In this document: positions 48,590 to 59,136 of the stretch, in pieces
Layout of the letters: each line of letters begins with the position of its first letter
How positions within the stretch are numbered: the first letter of the stretch is position 1
Origin: Sinonovacula constricta
Lineage: Eukaryota > Mollusca > Bivalvia > Cardiida > Solecurtidae
Length of the DNA stretch: 64,000 nucleotides
Direction: 5' to 3'
Assembly: GCA_007844125.1 (NCBI GenBank)
Contig: CM017563.1
Span: 21,012,920-21,076,919 of the forward strand
Notes under the pieces: generated by a model
Database searches by the model: none
What the model was told of the DNA's origin: nothing
Seen by the model: the letters and a program-made list of their open reading frames with translations, nothing else
Made by a program: the position numbers and the translations under genes

Positions 48590-49108
48590 TTAAAGGTGGT
48601 ATCAGAAAGTTTGCCTGTCTCCAGTTCATGTAACAAACACCTTAACTCTGTTCTGGAGAATTTGTGAATAATTGTTGCATTAACTTATACTTTAGTGTAG
48701 GTAAAGGCACTTTACAACATTACCTGAAATGTTAGATAGCATAAATTATGAAATATATCTCTTTAAATGATTAATCTTTTCAAATCTATAAATAAGCATA
48801 TAGGGATTTATATCTAAATAATAGCTAAAAATAGATATTAACATCATAGCTTATTACCCAAATGATCATGTAACATGATCTCAAGAAGTAGTCATGTTGT
48901 TTTTTTTAGTTTTAAAATAGCTAACTGTGCAGAGTGACTCGGATAGGAAATACATTTTTGAAATAACAAATGAGGTGTGATGCTTTACTTTTCACATAAC
49001 TGTTGGGCACTAATCAACAGCATTTCTCGGGATCTTTCCAGTTAGAATTATTTATTTGGTTGCTTGAGAGAAAAATCAATGGTCCAAACTTTCCCATACC
49101 ACCTTTAA
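48590..49108 (+). mobile_element. TTAA-flanked MITE, full-length copy
   Basis: Begins TTAAAGGTGGTATCAGAAAG and ends AAACTTTCCCATACCACCTT, then TAA. It is well diverged from the copy just to its left, so the two are not a recent tandem duplication. Confidence 0.88.
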
Positions 49109-49514
49109 TTACTTGACTGGAACTCTCGTAGTCCGATATAAAACAATTATGAATATGCGTTATCATAATTTCAAAGATCTATTGATTATGAAAATGTAAA
49201 AATGCAAAATTGATACACCATAAATAAATATGAAGTAAAACATAATGTCCACAGCATCTGTCACAGGTACTATGTTTAACAAAAATATCAACCAAGAGTA
49301 GTAAACCAATTCCTTAACATCTGTTGCGCTTATGTTACCTGTGACACATAATTTACTTGCGTCATGTAAACAAAGATCTTTGTATTGTCCGTTAGAATTA
49401 ACTTGAGACTAATAAATATGTTGCTTATGTTTAGCTATCTGTTTATAGAAACATGCATCGGTTTATACTTTCAGATTCAAGTGCAATTGGCTTTAATACA
49501 CAATAACAATGGAG
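49109..49514. other. Unique AT-rich DNA, no gene seen
   Basis: No exon, RNA gene or repeat recognised. Confidence 0.45.
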
Positions 49515-49812
49515 CGCATAATAACAAAGTGTATTTGATCTAATGGTTATGATGCTCAACTGTCAAGCAGGTGGTTGTGGGTTCGAATTCGTGTTAGATT
49601 TTTTTCCTGTTATTTTCTATGTTTAGTGTGGGAATATGAAAGCATGTGGCACATTTGTCACCATTTCCACTATAAAATGAAGTTAATGGAAAAACATTCA
49701 AAAAAAGTATACAACCCTCACACCCCCCAATCCCCAGAGGGAGTGGGGACTCGAACCAGCGACCTTTGGTTCTTGTAGAACAGAGGCTCTAACCACTGTG
49801 CCAACTTACATT
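49515..49812. mobile_element. Pair of tRNA-like segments facing each other
   Basis: Plus strand at 49522-49592: TTTGATCTAATGGTTATGAT, CTGTCAAGCAGGTGG and B box GGGTTCGAATTC, tRNA-like but not foldable into a clean tRNA by eye. Minus strand at 49735-49805: GGCACAGTGGTTAGAGCC and B box CTGGTTCGAGTCCCC. They may be heads of two tRNA-derived elements or the two ends of one. I do not call either a functional tRNA gene. Confidence 0.6.
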
Positions 49813-50084
49813 CACCTAGTTCATTCATCAAACAATTATTTATACTTTAAATGATTCATGAAAGTTTCCAAATTCTTACGAAATTGTTCCGATAACATAC
49901 GAAAAGTGATGAGTCTCAAGTTAATTCTAAAGGACAATACGGAGTGACTTTACAGTTCAATCACCTTTTAATATTTATTTAATTCCCATCCCCATTGCAG
50001 TGATCTCCCTTGGTATGAGTAGAATCTTGAGAAGATTTTCGCCATGGTGAGTTGCCGTTGACTCAAATTGAAAGATTTAAAGTC
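49813..50084. other. Unique DNA, no gene seen
   Basis: No feature recognised. Confidence 0.4.
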
Positions 50085-50235
50085 CCGGGAAAACTGGCTA
50101 GGCAAATATCTCGCTAGAACCATAGGTGCACCAAAAATCAGCTGAAAGACCTCCCAACATTCAAATAATTCATCCTAAACCAATAAGGTGAGAAGCTGAG
50201 CTGTAAAATTGTTGACTCTAACCACTGAGCTCAAT
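50085..50235 (-). mobile_element. SINE family C, strongly diverged copy
   Basis: CGCTAGAACCATAGGTGCAC, CAGCTGAAAGACCTCCCAAC and, at the head end, TTGACTCTAACCACTGAGCT follow the family order. Confidence 0.65.
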
Positions 50236-50439
50236 ATATATTTTAGAGCATGCTTCCATACTGCAACAAAGCAGTATGCGAGATAATAACTACTCCCTGT
50301 GGCAGTTTTAATTTTTACAATGTTCTCTTTCACACCTGTTTGTCTGGCACTTGTTTCGTGCTTAAAATGCATCAAAACAAATCCATTACGATCAATATAG
50401 CAAAATTCAGCTATTCTGGTAACGGAAGACGCCAGACCA

Positions 50440-50600
50440 ATATTTGGATTGAACCACCGGTAAACTGCGTGTCATCAGCTGGAAGACTTTCTCACATTAA
50501 GTCCTTTACCGACACTTGGACCAATGTGGTGAAAGGTGCTTATCAACTCAGACAAGTAACAAGTAAGCGACTCAACCACTCAGCCGTGGGTGCTCCTTGT
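50440..50600 (-). mobile_element. SINE family C copy
   Basis: TTGAACCACCGGTAAACTGC, CAGCTGGAAGACTTTCTCAC and head end AAGCGACTCAACCACTCAGC plus CGTGGGTGCTCC match the family. The B-box part is disturbed. Confidence 0.75.
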
Positions 50601-51239
50601 CTGGTACTAATTATCATAACCTGATAGTGTCTGGCAGACAATCAGATTATATGATACAACAAGAACGTGATCCCATCTAATTCACGACCTGTTGTTTTCC
50701 TTTTAAGGTATTTACACATCCTTAGTAATTGTTGCTATCACTCAGAAGCTATCTTTTAAAAGGAAATTCTTAATTGCATACTATACTTATTCACCACTGC
50801 TAGACATAGTGTTTTTATCAAAATATAAAGAATTGTTATAACTTTTCACTATCAGCCCTTTAACAGCCCTTATGATTTTGGAATCCCAAATACTGATATT
50901 TAGAACAGATAGTAAGAATGGTTAAGCAAGGTCTTTAAAGCCATATATACTTTGCACACTAACGGGTGCATTTTAAGATTTTCCTCTTCAGTTTGAGAGC
51001 ATTTTTTAACGGGAATGGAATAGCAGTTTCTAATTGAATTATATTTAGATGGTTTTAAAACATACACTGGCAAAAAGTGAATAAAAAGCAATATTATCAC
51101 TTAACATATTATGCAAGGGAGATAATTTTATGTTGTTTAGCATGTAATAGTAGTCTCATCCTACATTAGACAGAGGAATTTAATTTTAAATATTCGAGAT
51201 CCAGTAACAATCTAGCATTAGACAATTTTGTGCTGTGAC
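50601..51239. other. Unique AT-rich DNA, no gene seen
   Basis: No exon, RNA gene or repeat recognised. Confidence 0.45.
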
Positions 51240-51512
51240 GATTACTTCACAGCCTTCCAGGCATGGCTTGACAAGGCATTCCCAGCCTGCCAGGCATGGC
51301 TGCTGCCAGGCATGGCTCGTCAAGGCTTTCTTAGCCTGCCAGGCATGGCTTGACAGGCTTCCCAAGCTGGCCATGCATGGCTGCCGCCAGGCATGGCTTG
51401 ACAAGGCCCCCCTTGCCTGCCAGGCATGGCTTGACAAGGCTTTCCCAGCCCGCCAGGCATGGCTTGACAAGGCTTTCCCAGCCTGCCAGGCATGGTTTGA
51501 CAAGGCTTTAGC
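51240..51512. repeat. 33-bp GC-rich minisatellite, about 8 copies
   Basis: Unit GCCAGGCATGGCTTGACAAG plus GCTTTCCCAGCCT. Some copies are shortened to GCTGCCAGGCATGG or carry CCGCCAGG. It is markedly GC-richer than its surroundings and is followed directly by CAAATAGTGTAGATC. Confidence 0.93.
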
Positions 51513-51584
51513 AAATAGTGTAGATCTGGATTAACCACACACATGTCTGACCAGGATGTACATTCTTTGCTGCTTGGTATTTAT

Positions 51585-51844
51585 TGTTTGTTTGTTGGGT
51601 TTATTGTCCCCCCAACAGTATTTCAGTTATCTGGAGACGGTGTCCACTTAAAGCAGATATAGTGCTGTGTATAGCATGCTGTGAACACCTGGCATGATAC
51701 CACACCCAGTCACATTATCCTGACACTGGAGCAGCCAGTTGTGGAACTACCCTTACATTTACTTGAGCGTTAGCAAGGGAGTTATACCACTACCATTTTA
51801 AACAACTTTGGTATGACGTGTCCCAATACTAAACCTGCGACTGG
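51585..51844 (-). mobile_element. SINE family A, head-truncated copy
   Basis: The tail GTTTGTTTGTTGGGTTTATT and the body GTGAACACCTGGCATGATAC are present, but the tRNA-like head ends near ACTAAACCTGCGACTGG. Confidence 0.85.
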
Positions 51845-51884
51845 TGTGTGGTATTATGCCAGGTATTCTCGGCATACTATGTTA

Positions 51885-51955
51885 AGGCAGCACTCTGGGG
51901 TCTTCCTCCACCAATAATTAGCTGGGCAACACCATTATGGCCACAACAGTATTGG
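51885..51955 (+). mobile_element. SINE family C 3'-body fragment
   Basis: TCTGGGGTCTTCCTCCACCA and ACACCATTATGGCCACAACA correspond to the 3' half seen at 58350-58420. Confidence 0.55.
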
Positions 51956-52227
51956 TGTGATGCAAGAAAAAAATCAAAACATTATTGACTATGTTTCACT
52001 TCCTCTGAAGTGAATGCATCATAAGGATGCACATGTTTCAAAATAATGTTGTTTGTTTTTTAAAACAAAACTTTTAGTAAAAGTACTCTAGATGCACATG
52101 TTCAATTAACACTGCACAAGATTCCCTCTACTGTAATCATGAGACACATGTGACATGTGTTCATTAGGAATATTTTAAGCATTAATTGCATAGGAAAACG
52201 TTGAAGGTGATTAGCACAATAATAACA

Positions 52228-52501
52228 AGGGATTGGGATTTGTCAGCATTTTTGCCGAGACTGTGCAGTGACATTTCTATCATTATCACCAGCACTTATG
52301 AGGTGCCCAGGGACTGAACCCGGTCGATCCATTATACTGACACGACGAGTCAGGTGTAATACTGTCCCCTTAGCCTGAGCGTTAGGAGGGAAGCCACAAC
52401 TACCAACTTTAAAGTCTTTGGTTTGACCTGGCCAGGGTTTAAACCCACGACCTGTTGATCTGCAAGCCGATGCTCTACCAACTGAGCTATTGCAGCTGGT
52501 C
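52228..52501 (-). mobile_element. SINE family B, complete copy
   Basis: The minus-strand head reads CCAGCTGCAATAGCTCAGTT, GGTAGAGCATCGGCTTGCAG and B box GTGGGTTTAAACCC. The body has GATCCATTATACTGACACGA. Complete at both ends. Confidence 0.92.
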
Positions 52502-52955
52502 AATAATAACAAACCAACACACAATGCTACAGAAGTGATTAGAAAATAAGATAAAAAATCCTTTTTTATTAAATACAGATAAAGATAAGAACACATTTTT
52601 CAATATATCTTTTTTTATAAAAATAAGATAAGACAAGTGTGTGTTTTCTCAATTTATCTGTTTTATTTAATTAGGATGAGATAAAAAGAGATTTTATTTT
52701 TTCATAAAAATAAGAGATGATAAGAAAGCTTGAAAATATTTTTAAAAGTAAAAGTTATAAATGCTATATGTCACTTAATTAACTCCATCGTAATTGTAAA
52801 AATACTGTCACTTTTAACACTATTGATCATTCAACATCAGTGATATACATCTGAAAATGATATAAAATAACATATTATATATCTCTATATCTATTTATTT
52901 ATATAATATATAATTATATGTATATATTTAATCTATCATCAAAAAGACAGCTAAG
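52502..52955. other. AT-rich DNA with an AT microsatellite, no gene
   Basis: ATAAGATA/AAATAAGA words recur at 52540-52740, and an interrupted TA/TATC run fills 52861-52930. Confidence 0.55.
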
Positions 52956-53175
52956 CAGGCCAGTCAATATCCAGAAGACCATCCAAACAACCAATAGGGC
53001 ACTTAAATAACCAATATGCCAGCTTTAAACCAAAAGGTCAGCCTAACAATGAAAAGGTCTGCCTAACAACCAACAGCCCACTCAAATAACCAACATGCCT
53101 GCCAAATAATCAACAGGTAAGCCTTGAAATCAAAATGTCTGCCTTACGACCAACTTGCCAGTCAACCTGCCAGAC
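52956..53175. repeat. Degenerate short tandem repeat, about 18-22 bp
   Basis: CTAACAACCAACAG, AAATAACCAATATGCC and AAATAACCAACATGCC recur in order. Copies are too diverged for a firm consensus. Confidence 0.6.
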
Positions 53176-53594
53176 AGACCGATAAAAAAGAATCCCTGGC
53201 AGACTGAAATAAATCATACTTAAGAAAGTAAGGAATTAAACTAAACAAAATCCACACCTTTAGAATCCCTCTGGACTGACCGCTCAAATCACTATCCACT
53301 ATAAGCCTGTTGACAGACAATCAGATTATAGAGTTATCACGGGACGTATTTTGTTAAACTAACCTAAATGTGTGGATTTTCCTATTTTCATGTTAAGTGC
53401 ATCAAGATTGTTAAAAGATAAATGAATCATGTAAATATGACAGGCCTTTCATTTATAAATTGATAAAAGCATTAGAACTCAGTAGGAGTTTATATTGGAA
53501 GTCAGAGGAATTTAACATTTTACAAAACAGACTTAAGAGTGGAGCAGCTCACATGCTTGTATTTAACATGCAGCTTGCTACAATTGTTAATAAA
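53176..53594. other. Unique AT-rich DNA, no gene seen
   Basis: No feature recognised. Confidence 0.4.
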
Positions 53595-53997
53595 CAGGGT
53601 TTTCATTAACATTTATAGGCCAAAATTTGACTGAAGGAGGCCTGCTAGAGGGGTCCAGGAGCATGCCTGACAGAAATTTTTGAAATCAAAGAACCAAAAT
53701 TCTGCATTCTAAGCCATTTTGTTGCTACAAAAGCCACTCTGGTAAGGCTTCATTTTTTTGTAAAAACACCATGGAAAAGTCTGGAAAAGCATAACTTGGA
53801 AATCATGCCAAGTGCACTGCAATACAGACCTCATAATTATATATTGCATCAGTTAAAAACCGAAAAGGAGCGAAATTTTCAGGAACCAAAATACGTTTTA
53901 AAGCATTCATTGGTTGTACCTACTGGATTTTTAAGTGGCCCAAAATGTGTTCTAAGTTGCCAAATTGGCCGCCGGCCGCCTCTTAATGAAAACACTG
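53595..53997. mobile_element. Candidate hAT-like MITE
   Basis: Begins CAGGGTTTTCATTAACAT and ends CTTAATGAAAACACTG, an imperfect inverted terminus of about 15 bp with CAG..G starts. GGCCGCCGGCCGCC lies near the right end. No matching 8-bp target duplication was found, so the superfamily remains open. Confidence 0.55.
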
Positions 53998-54059
53998 ATA
54001 ACCCAGGATTATTCTAAGTTGTCTTCTTATATTTACTTACAAAGATGACTAGATAATAT

Positions 54060-54640
54060 CTTATACTTGAGTTTCAGCAGCAATTGGTGAAAAACCAGCC
54101 AGACCTTAAGATAGATTGGACAGATAAACTTATCATTTTTTCACTTTTAATTATAAACTGTGCCATTGCTATAAATTACGGGCATCCACATCATTATCTA
54201 TTCAGACAACAGTCTCAATTGCAAGTTGAGAATAGACATAAACTGACCATTGCTACACAGCTTAATGTAAACTGTCCTGCATGGCAGACCATTGCTTTAA
54301 ATTGCAGCTTCCACATTAATGGCTGTTCAGACATCCCAGTGTGATTACAAGTTTAGACTGGACAGATAAAGTGACAATTGCTCCACTACAAAATGTGAAA
54401 CGTGCTGCTTGGCTGATCATTTATATATAATGGCAGCTTCCTCATTATAATCAACTGACAGACATTCAGTCTGATTACTAGTTTCTTTGAAATGACCACA
54501 TCATCATAATCAACAGACAGACGTTCAGTCTGGTTAGTAGTTTAAATTTCTCATATGAACGGACCAGTATTCACACTTCCACTCTTTTGGCTTCACTGCT
54601 CTGATGACCATTGCTTTATATTGCAGCATCCAGACCCCTA
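54060..54640. repeat. Degenerate long-period repeat (about 150 bp)
   Basis: GACCATTGCTTTA.ATTGCAGC, CCACATTAATGG/CTCATTATAATC and GACAGAC.TTCAGTCTG recur in the same order three to four times with heavy divergence. ATCAACAGACAGACGTTCAG is nearly duplicated at 54453 and 54509. Confidence 0.55.
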
Positions 54641-54739
54641 GACAAGACAAATTTGGCTTCCAGCCTCCAATCACAGATTCTGAGGTGAAGTGTCCCCACC
54701 ACTTATCATCCTTGCCCGCAGATTGTGTTATTTCGACAA

Positions 54740-55020
54740 ACAGTTACCACGACAACAAGTGAGAGAATTGGACCAAAAGTAGCAGCAAAAACAGAATCCA
54801 CAGCAGCATCAACATTAACAGCAGTATCTGCAGCATCAATTAAATGACCAATAATATAATTATTGCAGCAACAGCAATTGGAAGGTTAACAATCAGACAA
54901 GAATCAGCAGCAAAAACAGACCAATCAGCAACATCAACAGCCGCAACAATATCAGCAGCAACATCAAATGAGAATATAATACTATCAGTAGAAACAACAG
55001 TGGATGTGGAAGTAATGCAA
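54740..55020. repeat. CAGCA/ACATCA-rich simple repeat
   Basis: AGCAGCAAAAACAGA, AGCAACATCAACAG and similar trinucleotide-like words recur. The plus-strand Gln/Ala/Thr-rich frame follows from composition. Confidence 0.6.
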
Positions 55021-56480
55021 AATAGTACAACCTGATAAGAATAAGCAACAGAAAAACTGTTGTGAGAAACAAGAAAGATAACAATCAAATCATCAACAGT
55101 ACCATGCGGGAGTAACATCTGAACAATTGCACCTCAACACCAATACATTCTATGAACAATAAATAAAGTTGCATCAGGTATACCAATAAGCCAAATATTC
55201 TGACTATTTATTGTTTTCAGTTTTTACTAAGGCATGTGTTTTCAAGCACTACCCCTAGAAGCCATTTAGCTGTTTAGGATCCCATGCAAGTTTCTCTAAA
55301 AGCTTTGAAATACACATTAACTGCCAACTAATTTATGCAAATGGGCGTACATTCTGCAAACTGAATTACCGAAGTCCCATACTTTCCTATTTCATCTTAT
55401 TGTTCCAATGCGAAGTTACTTAAACTAATGTAGCCCCGAGATAGATCTATAAATACACTAGTGATCACTAGAAAAAACAAAACGCAAACACCAATAATTG
55501 CTGAAATAAATTAATCTTTCTACTAGAGTTATATAATAGGCATTTAAATACACTAGACTTTGTTTGAAACTGCAAAATTAAAAAATTTAAAATTCAGGAA
55601 TTAATGTCAAGAAAAAAATCCTACCCAAGAAAATTAAGCTTTTAAGAAATTTAAAGAAATTTCTTCTTTGTTTTATAGCTTCATTGGATTATATTCCTAC
55701 GGAGAAAAAAGTATACTGTTTTATTGCAATTTTTACACACGTAAAATCCCAACAAAAACTAAGTAATTTATGGAATTTAAGACCCAATGTAAATATACAA
55801 GGTAATTGGTCTGTTACAAATTCTGAAAAAAAATCTAAATAGATTATTTTTGTGCACAGACTTATAAACAATATCAACTATTATATATTCTATATTTTTA
55901 CACAGAAATCATTAGAAAATTCACAAAATCAGTGGAAACAATTTTCAATGTCACTGGTATAGGTCATTTTCCAAATTTTGTGAAAAAACTCCCCTATAAG
56001 TAAACAAAACAAAAGAAAGTAAGTGCTCCAAAAGAAAAGTAGACACTTTTATTATAGTATATTCAGAGGTTAAGACCAGAAGTTGTCTTTGAAAGTGCAT
56101 TTAAATACATAAGCAAAAACTTATGACAAAAACTGTAGTCTACAAAACTAAAATTACAAACAGCTAGATGTCAAAAAACAAAACACCAAAAAGTTGACAC
56201 TGTAGTTCTAGTAAATACTGCGGAAACTTATAACGTTTATAAGTTATCTTTGAGAGTGCCTTAAAATATAAGCTTTTATACTGAATACATAAAAACAACT
56301 CAGTCTGCAATGCCTACAAACTAAACGAGGTAAAAAAACGGAGCAATTCAATATTGTATACAGTAGATTATATTATCTAGGCATTAACCTATAAACAAAT
56401 AATAATATTGAAAGTCTGGAAAACTTAACCAAACAGGAGAAAATTGTTCTGGAAAACTCAAGAGGATAATTATTATATTG
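55021..56480. other. Unique AT-rich DNA upstream of the small gene
   Basis: No exon was recognised. The promoter and any 5' untranslated exon of the gene at 56525 probably lie here. A plausible acceptor, GGCAAACAGTGCAG, ends at about 56499, just upstream of the start codon. Confidence 0.45.
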
Positions 56481-56524
56481 GTTTAAGGCAAACAGTGCAG
56501 GTCAGCAAAAGTAAAAACACCACC

Positions 56525-56866
56525 ATGGGCTGTGGTGGTTCTACCACAGCAAAGGAGCCTTCGACACAGAAACCAGGTCCTGGAATTGTCACCATGGGGC
56601 TAGGGGTAACAACAGGGGGTATCCAAATAGACAAGGAGGATATGGAAATATCCATGGCCATGGAAACAGAAATAGAAAGAGACATCTTTGCTGATGATGA
56701 TTCCAAAATGATGTAAGTGGATATAACTTTGAGATAAATGAAAGATATGGGAATAAGTGATTTATACAAAATGGTGAGAGAAATAATAAAAAAAATATTG
56801 TTTTTTTTTCATCTTAGCCCTGAAGAAGGAGGACTTGATTTTTTATCATTTTTTGGATGTGATTAA
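56525..56866 (+). CDS. Two-exon gene for a 78-residue N-acylated protein of unknown family
   Basis: Coding parts are 56525-56712 and 56818-56866. The start codon sits in an ideal context (CACCACCATGGGC). Exon 1 gives MGCGGSTTAKEPSTQKPGPG, then a Thr/Gly stretch and an acidic, Met-rich segment (KEDMEISMAMETEIERD, IFADDDSKM). It ends in a strong donor, GAT|GTAAGTGG. The 105-bp intron closes with TGTTTTTTTTTCATCTTAG. Splicing joins AT|C and exon 2 adds IPEEGGLDFLSFFGCD, then TAA. Gly2 with Cys3 and Ser6 fits N-myristoylation plus palmitoylation, so a peripheral membrane protein is inferred. No other domain was recognised. Without splicing the frame stops immediately after the donor. AATAAA signals follow at 57128 and 57226, and a truncated MITE lies in the presumed 3' untranslated region. 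Confidence 0.72.
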
Positions 56867-56881
56867 AATTCTAAAGCCTGT

Positions 56882-57064
56882 TTAAAGGTGATATCTGACA
56901 CTTTGCCTTTATCAATTACATGTAACAATATCTTTAACCCAATTTTGGGGAATCGGGGCAAAATTCCTGAATAAACTTGTACTAAAGTCTACATGACGAT
57001 TTTAAACACTGCCTCAAGTGTCAGACAGTACAAATTTATAAATAAACTGCTAAAAATAGTAATT
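56882..57064 (+). mobile_element. TTAA MITE, right part missing, in the small gene's 3' region
   Basis: Begins TTAAAGGTGATATCTGACAC and continues through TTTTGGGGAATCGGGGCAAA and CTAAAGTCTACATGACGATT to CTGCTAAAAATAG. It starts 15 bp after the stop codon at 56864-56866. Confidence 0.85.
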
Positions 57065-57225
57065 ACTTCAAAATCAATCTAACAGCATATTGCTGGATTT
57101 TTTCAAGTAATAAAAATTTGTTTGAGGAATAAAAGTCGGATACAACCATTAACAGTGAAAGGAAGGAACATTATTATTTATAAAAATATTTTAATTAGTG
57201 TAAATGTATTTTGTAATATTTGGTA

Positions 57226-57231
57226 AATAAA
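57226..57231 (+). terminator. Candidate polyadenylation signal AATAAA
   Basis: AATAAA 360 bp after the stop of the small gene. A second candidate is at 57128-57133. Neither can be confirmed without transcripts. Confidence 0.4.
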
Positions 57232-58194
57232 GATGAATTTGTGTGTAGTATATATACCCTTGTTTTAATGTATATGGCATGTGTATAGCTTCTATACTTG
57301 GTCGAGACACCGTTAGGGAGGGGTATGTTATGGGAGGGGTATGTTATGGGTTGATTGGTGTTTGCAGCAGGTAGTGTTGAAGAGTGCTGAATGTTATGGC
57401 AATTGTATCAATCCTTGTCTGAACGCATACTGAATAATCATGAAAGTAAAAGTTATTTAACTAAATCATAACTATTATTGTTATCTGGTATATTATATTT
57501 CCCAACTGTGTCAATTAAATTTTGTATATTTTAAATTTTACTATAAAACATTATCTTCCTATCATATAGGAAAGCATTCAAATTATAATGCAACCACAAT
57601 GTCAAAGGACATAAATGTTGAGTTCTTTAGTCTCACCTAAATAGTTTACCAAAATAATGGCCATAGTAAAACAAGGAGTCTTATAACTGAAAATTGTCCA
57701 TGTTAATATATTTTGCAGTTCAAAGGACTCATGCCTCGATGCCAGATAAATGAAAAGTGTAACTTTATATTGCAGGTATTTCTCTTCATTTAAAAAAAAA
57801 TTACTTAAAAATAATACAAAACTTTGCAAAACAATCTGGAAACAATTTTTGAAATCATAAATACGTTAGAATAATGCCCAAAATGATTTTTAACCCATTC
57901 GTTTTTTGGCTTGGCGCGAGCTGTGTTCGAACAGCACGGACAGCTCTGTTTTTTCACAGCCACTAAAAAATCAATAAGGCACATGTATCCTTCCGGTTCA
58001 ATGATAGAATATTTTCATTTTTTAATATTTCCATTTTTTTTTACATTCATTTGAAACATTTCAGAAAAAATTACAGAACAAAGTCATTGATATAAGTGCA
58101 AATTTCACTTGGATTATTACAATGCACCTGAAAATGAAAACATCAGTATAGAGTATTCAAAAGCCTTAAAAGGTAGAATTTTTCTTTTGGGTGT
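57232..58194. other. Unique AT-rich DNA, no gene seen
   Basis: A short doubled GGGAGGGGTATGTTATG occurs at 57316-57350. No exon was recognised. Confidence 0.45.
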
Positions 58195-58420
58195 GGGGCA
58201 CATGTGGCATTGTAGTAGAGTCGCTGATTTGTAATTCCTTATACTGATTAGCCTCCCACACGTGTCCTTTTCTGGGCAAAGAACTTAATGTGGAAAGGTC
58301 TTCCAGCTGACCTGCGGTGTGCCATTGGTTCTACATGTACCCAGACATTTGTCTGGGGTCTTCCTTCACCAAAACAGCTGGACGTTGCTATAATGATCAT
58401 AATTTGTTGCCGCAATGTAT
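58195..58420 (+). mobile_element. SINE family C, plus-strand copy
   Basis: Head GGCATTGTAGTAGAGTCGCT, then GGTCTTCCAGCTGACCTGCG, CATTGGTTCTACATGTACCC and 3' end GGACGTTGCTATAATGATCA. The B box is degraded. Confidence 0.85.
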
Positions 58421-58739
58421 CTTAAAACATAAACAATACTCCTCTGAGTGTCAATTTTCTCTACTTCACAACACACATTCCCTTTCCCTTCATAAGACAT
58501 GTTTTCAATGCACATTTGTATTCTCTTACATTTGTATTCTCTTTATCACAGTTACAGTATCACTTTCTTAAATACTCTTGTTTTGTTTGTTGTCATATGT
58601 TACGAACATTTAGAGCCTTATAGATAGATCATTTACATAAAGCCGAAATAATATGATGTAAATATTAACAATAGAAGGAATATGAAATTGTTTTGCCTTG
58701 ATGTTTGTTCATTTTTTAATCCCACTTCCAAAATTATAG
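58421..58739. other. Unique DNA between opposed SINE C copies, no gene
   Basis: A 320-bp spacer without recognisable features. Confidence 0.4.
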
Positions 58740-58922
58740 TCATATTAATGACTGCCAGCTTATTACTGCAGGAAGAAGACCCCACACATATGTCCAGGTA
58801 GAACCACTGGTGCATCGCAGTTCAACTGGAAAACCTTCCCACATGAAAAATCTCGCTCTGATGGGATTTGAATCCATATAATGAGGATTCTAATTTTCTA
58901 ACTGCTCAGCCACTGACGCCCC
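58740..58922 (-). mobile_element. SINE family C, minus-strand copy
   Basis: CCAGGTAGAACCACTGGTGC, CAACTGGAAAACCTTCCCAC, GGGATTTGAATCC (B box inverse) and the head end CTGCTCAGCCACTGACGCCC. It faces away from the copy at 58195-58420. Confidence 0.87.
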
Positions 58923-59136
58923 TAGACTAGTTTATCTGTTTGTCTTTCAACACAAAGCTTTATTTCTCTATCTGTCTATCATCTGAAAGAATATGTCTTT
59001 ATCTATTTGATATATTTACCAATCTGTCTATCTACTAAGAGTTATATTTCTCCTATACCTATATATGATTACAAGGAGATTCTTCTGCTTATCTGTCCGC
59101 AATCTTTCTATGGATCCCCACCATTTTTAACTAGTA

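Noticed and set aside
51235..51544. Collagen-like or Gly/Pro/Ala-rich frames
   Set aside because: All frames are open because of the 33-bp GC-rich repeat.
54844..55118. Gln/Thr-rich plus frame and Val/Ile-rich minus frames
   Set aside because: Simple CAGCA/ACATCA-type repeat composition, open on both strands, with no splice sites or domain.
56473..56769. 98-codon minus-strand frame opposite the small gene
   Set aside because: It is the shadow of the plus-strand coding exon, which has the better start context, donor and acceptor.
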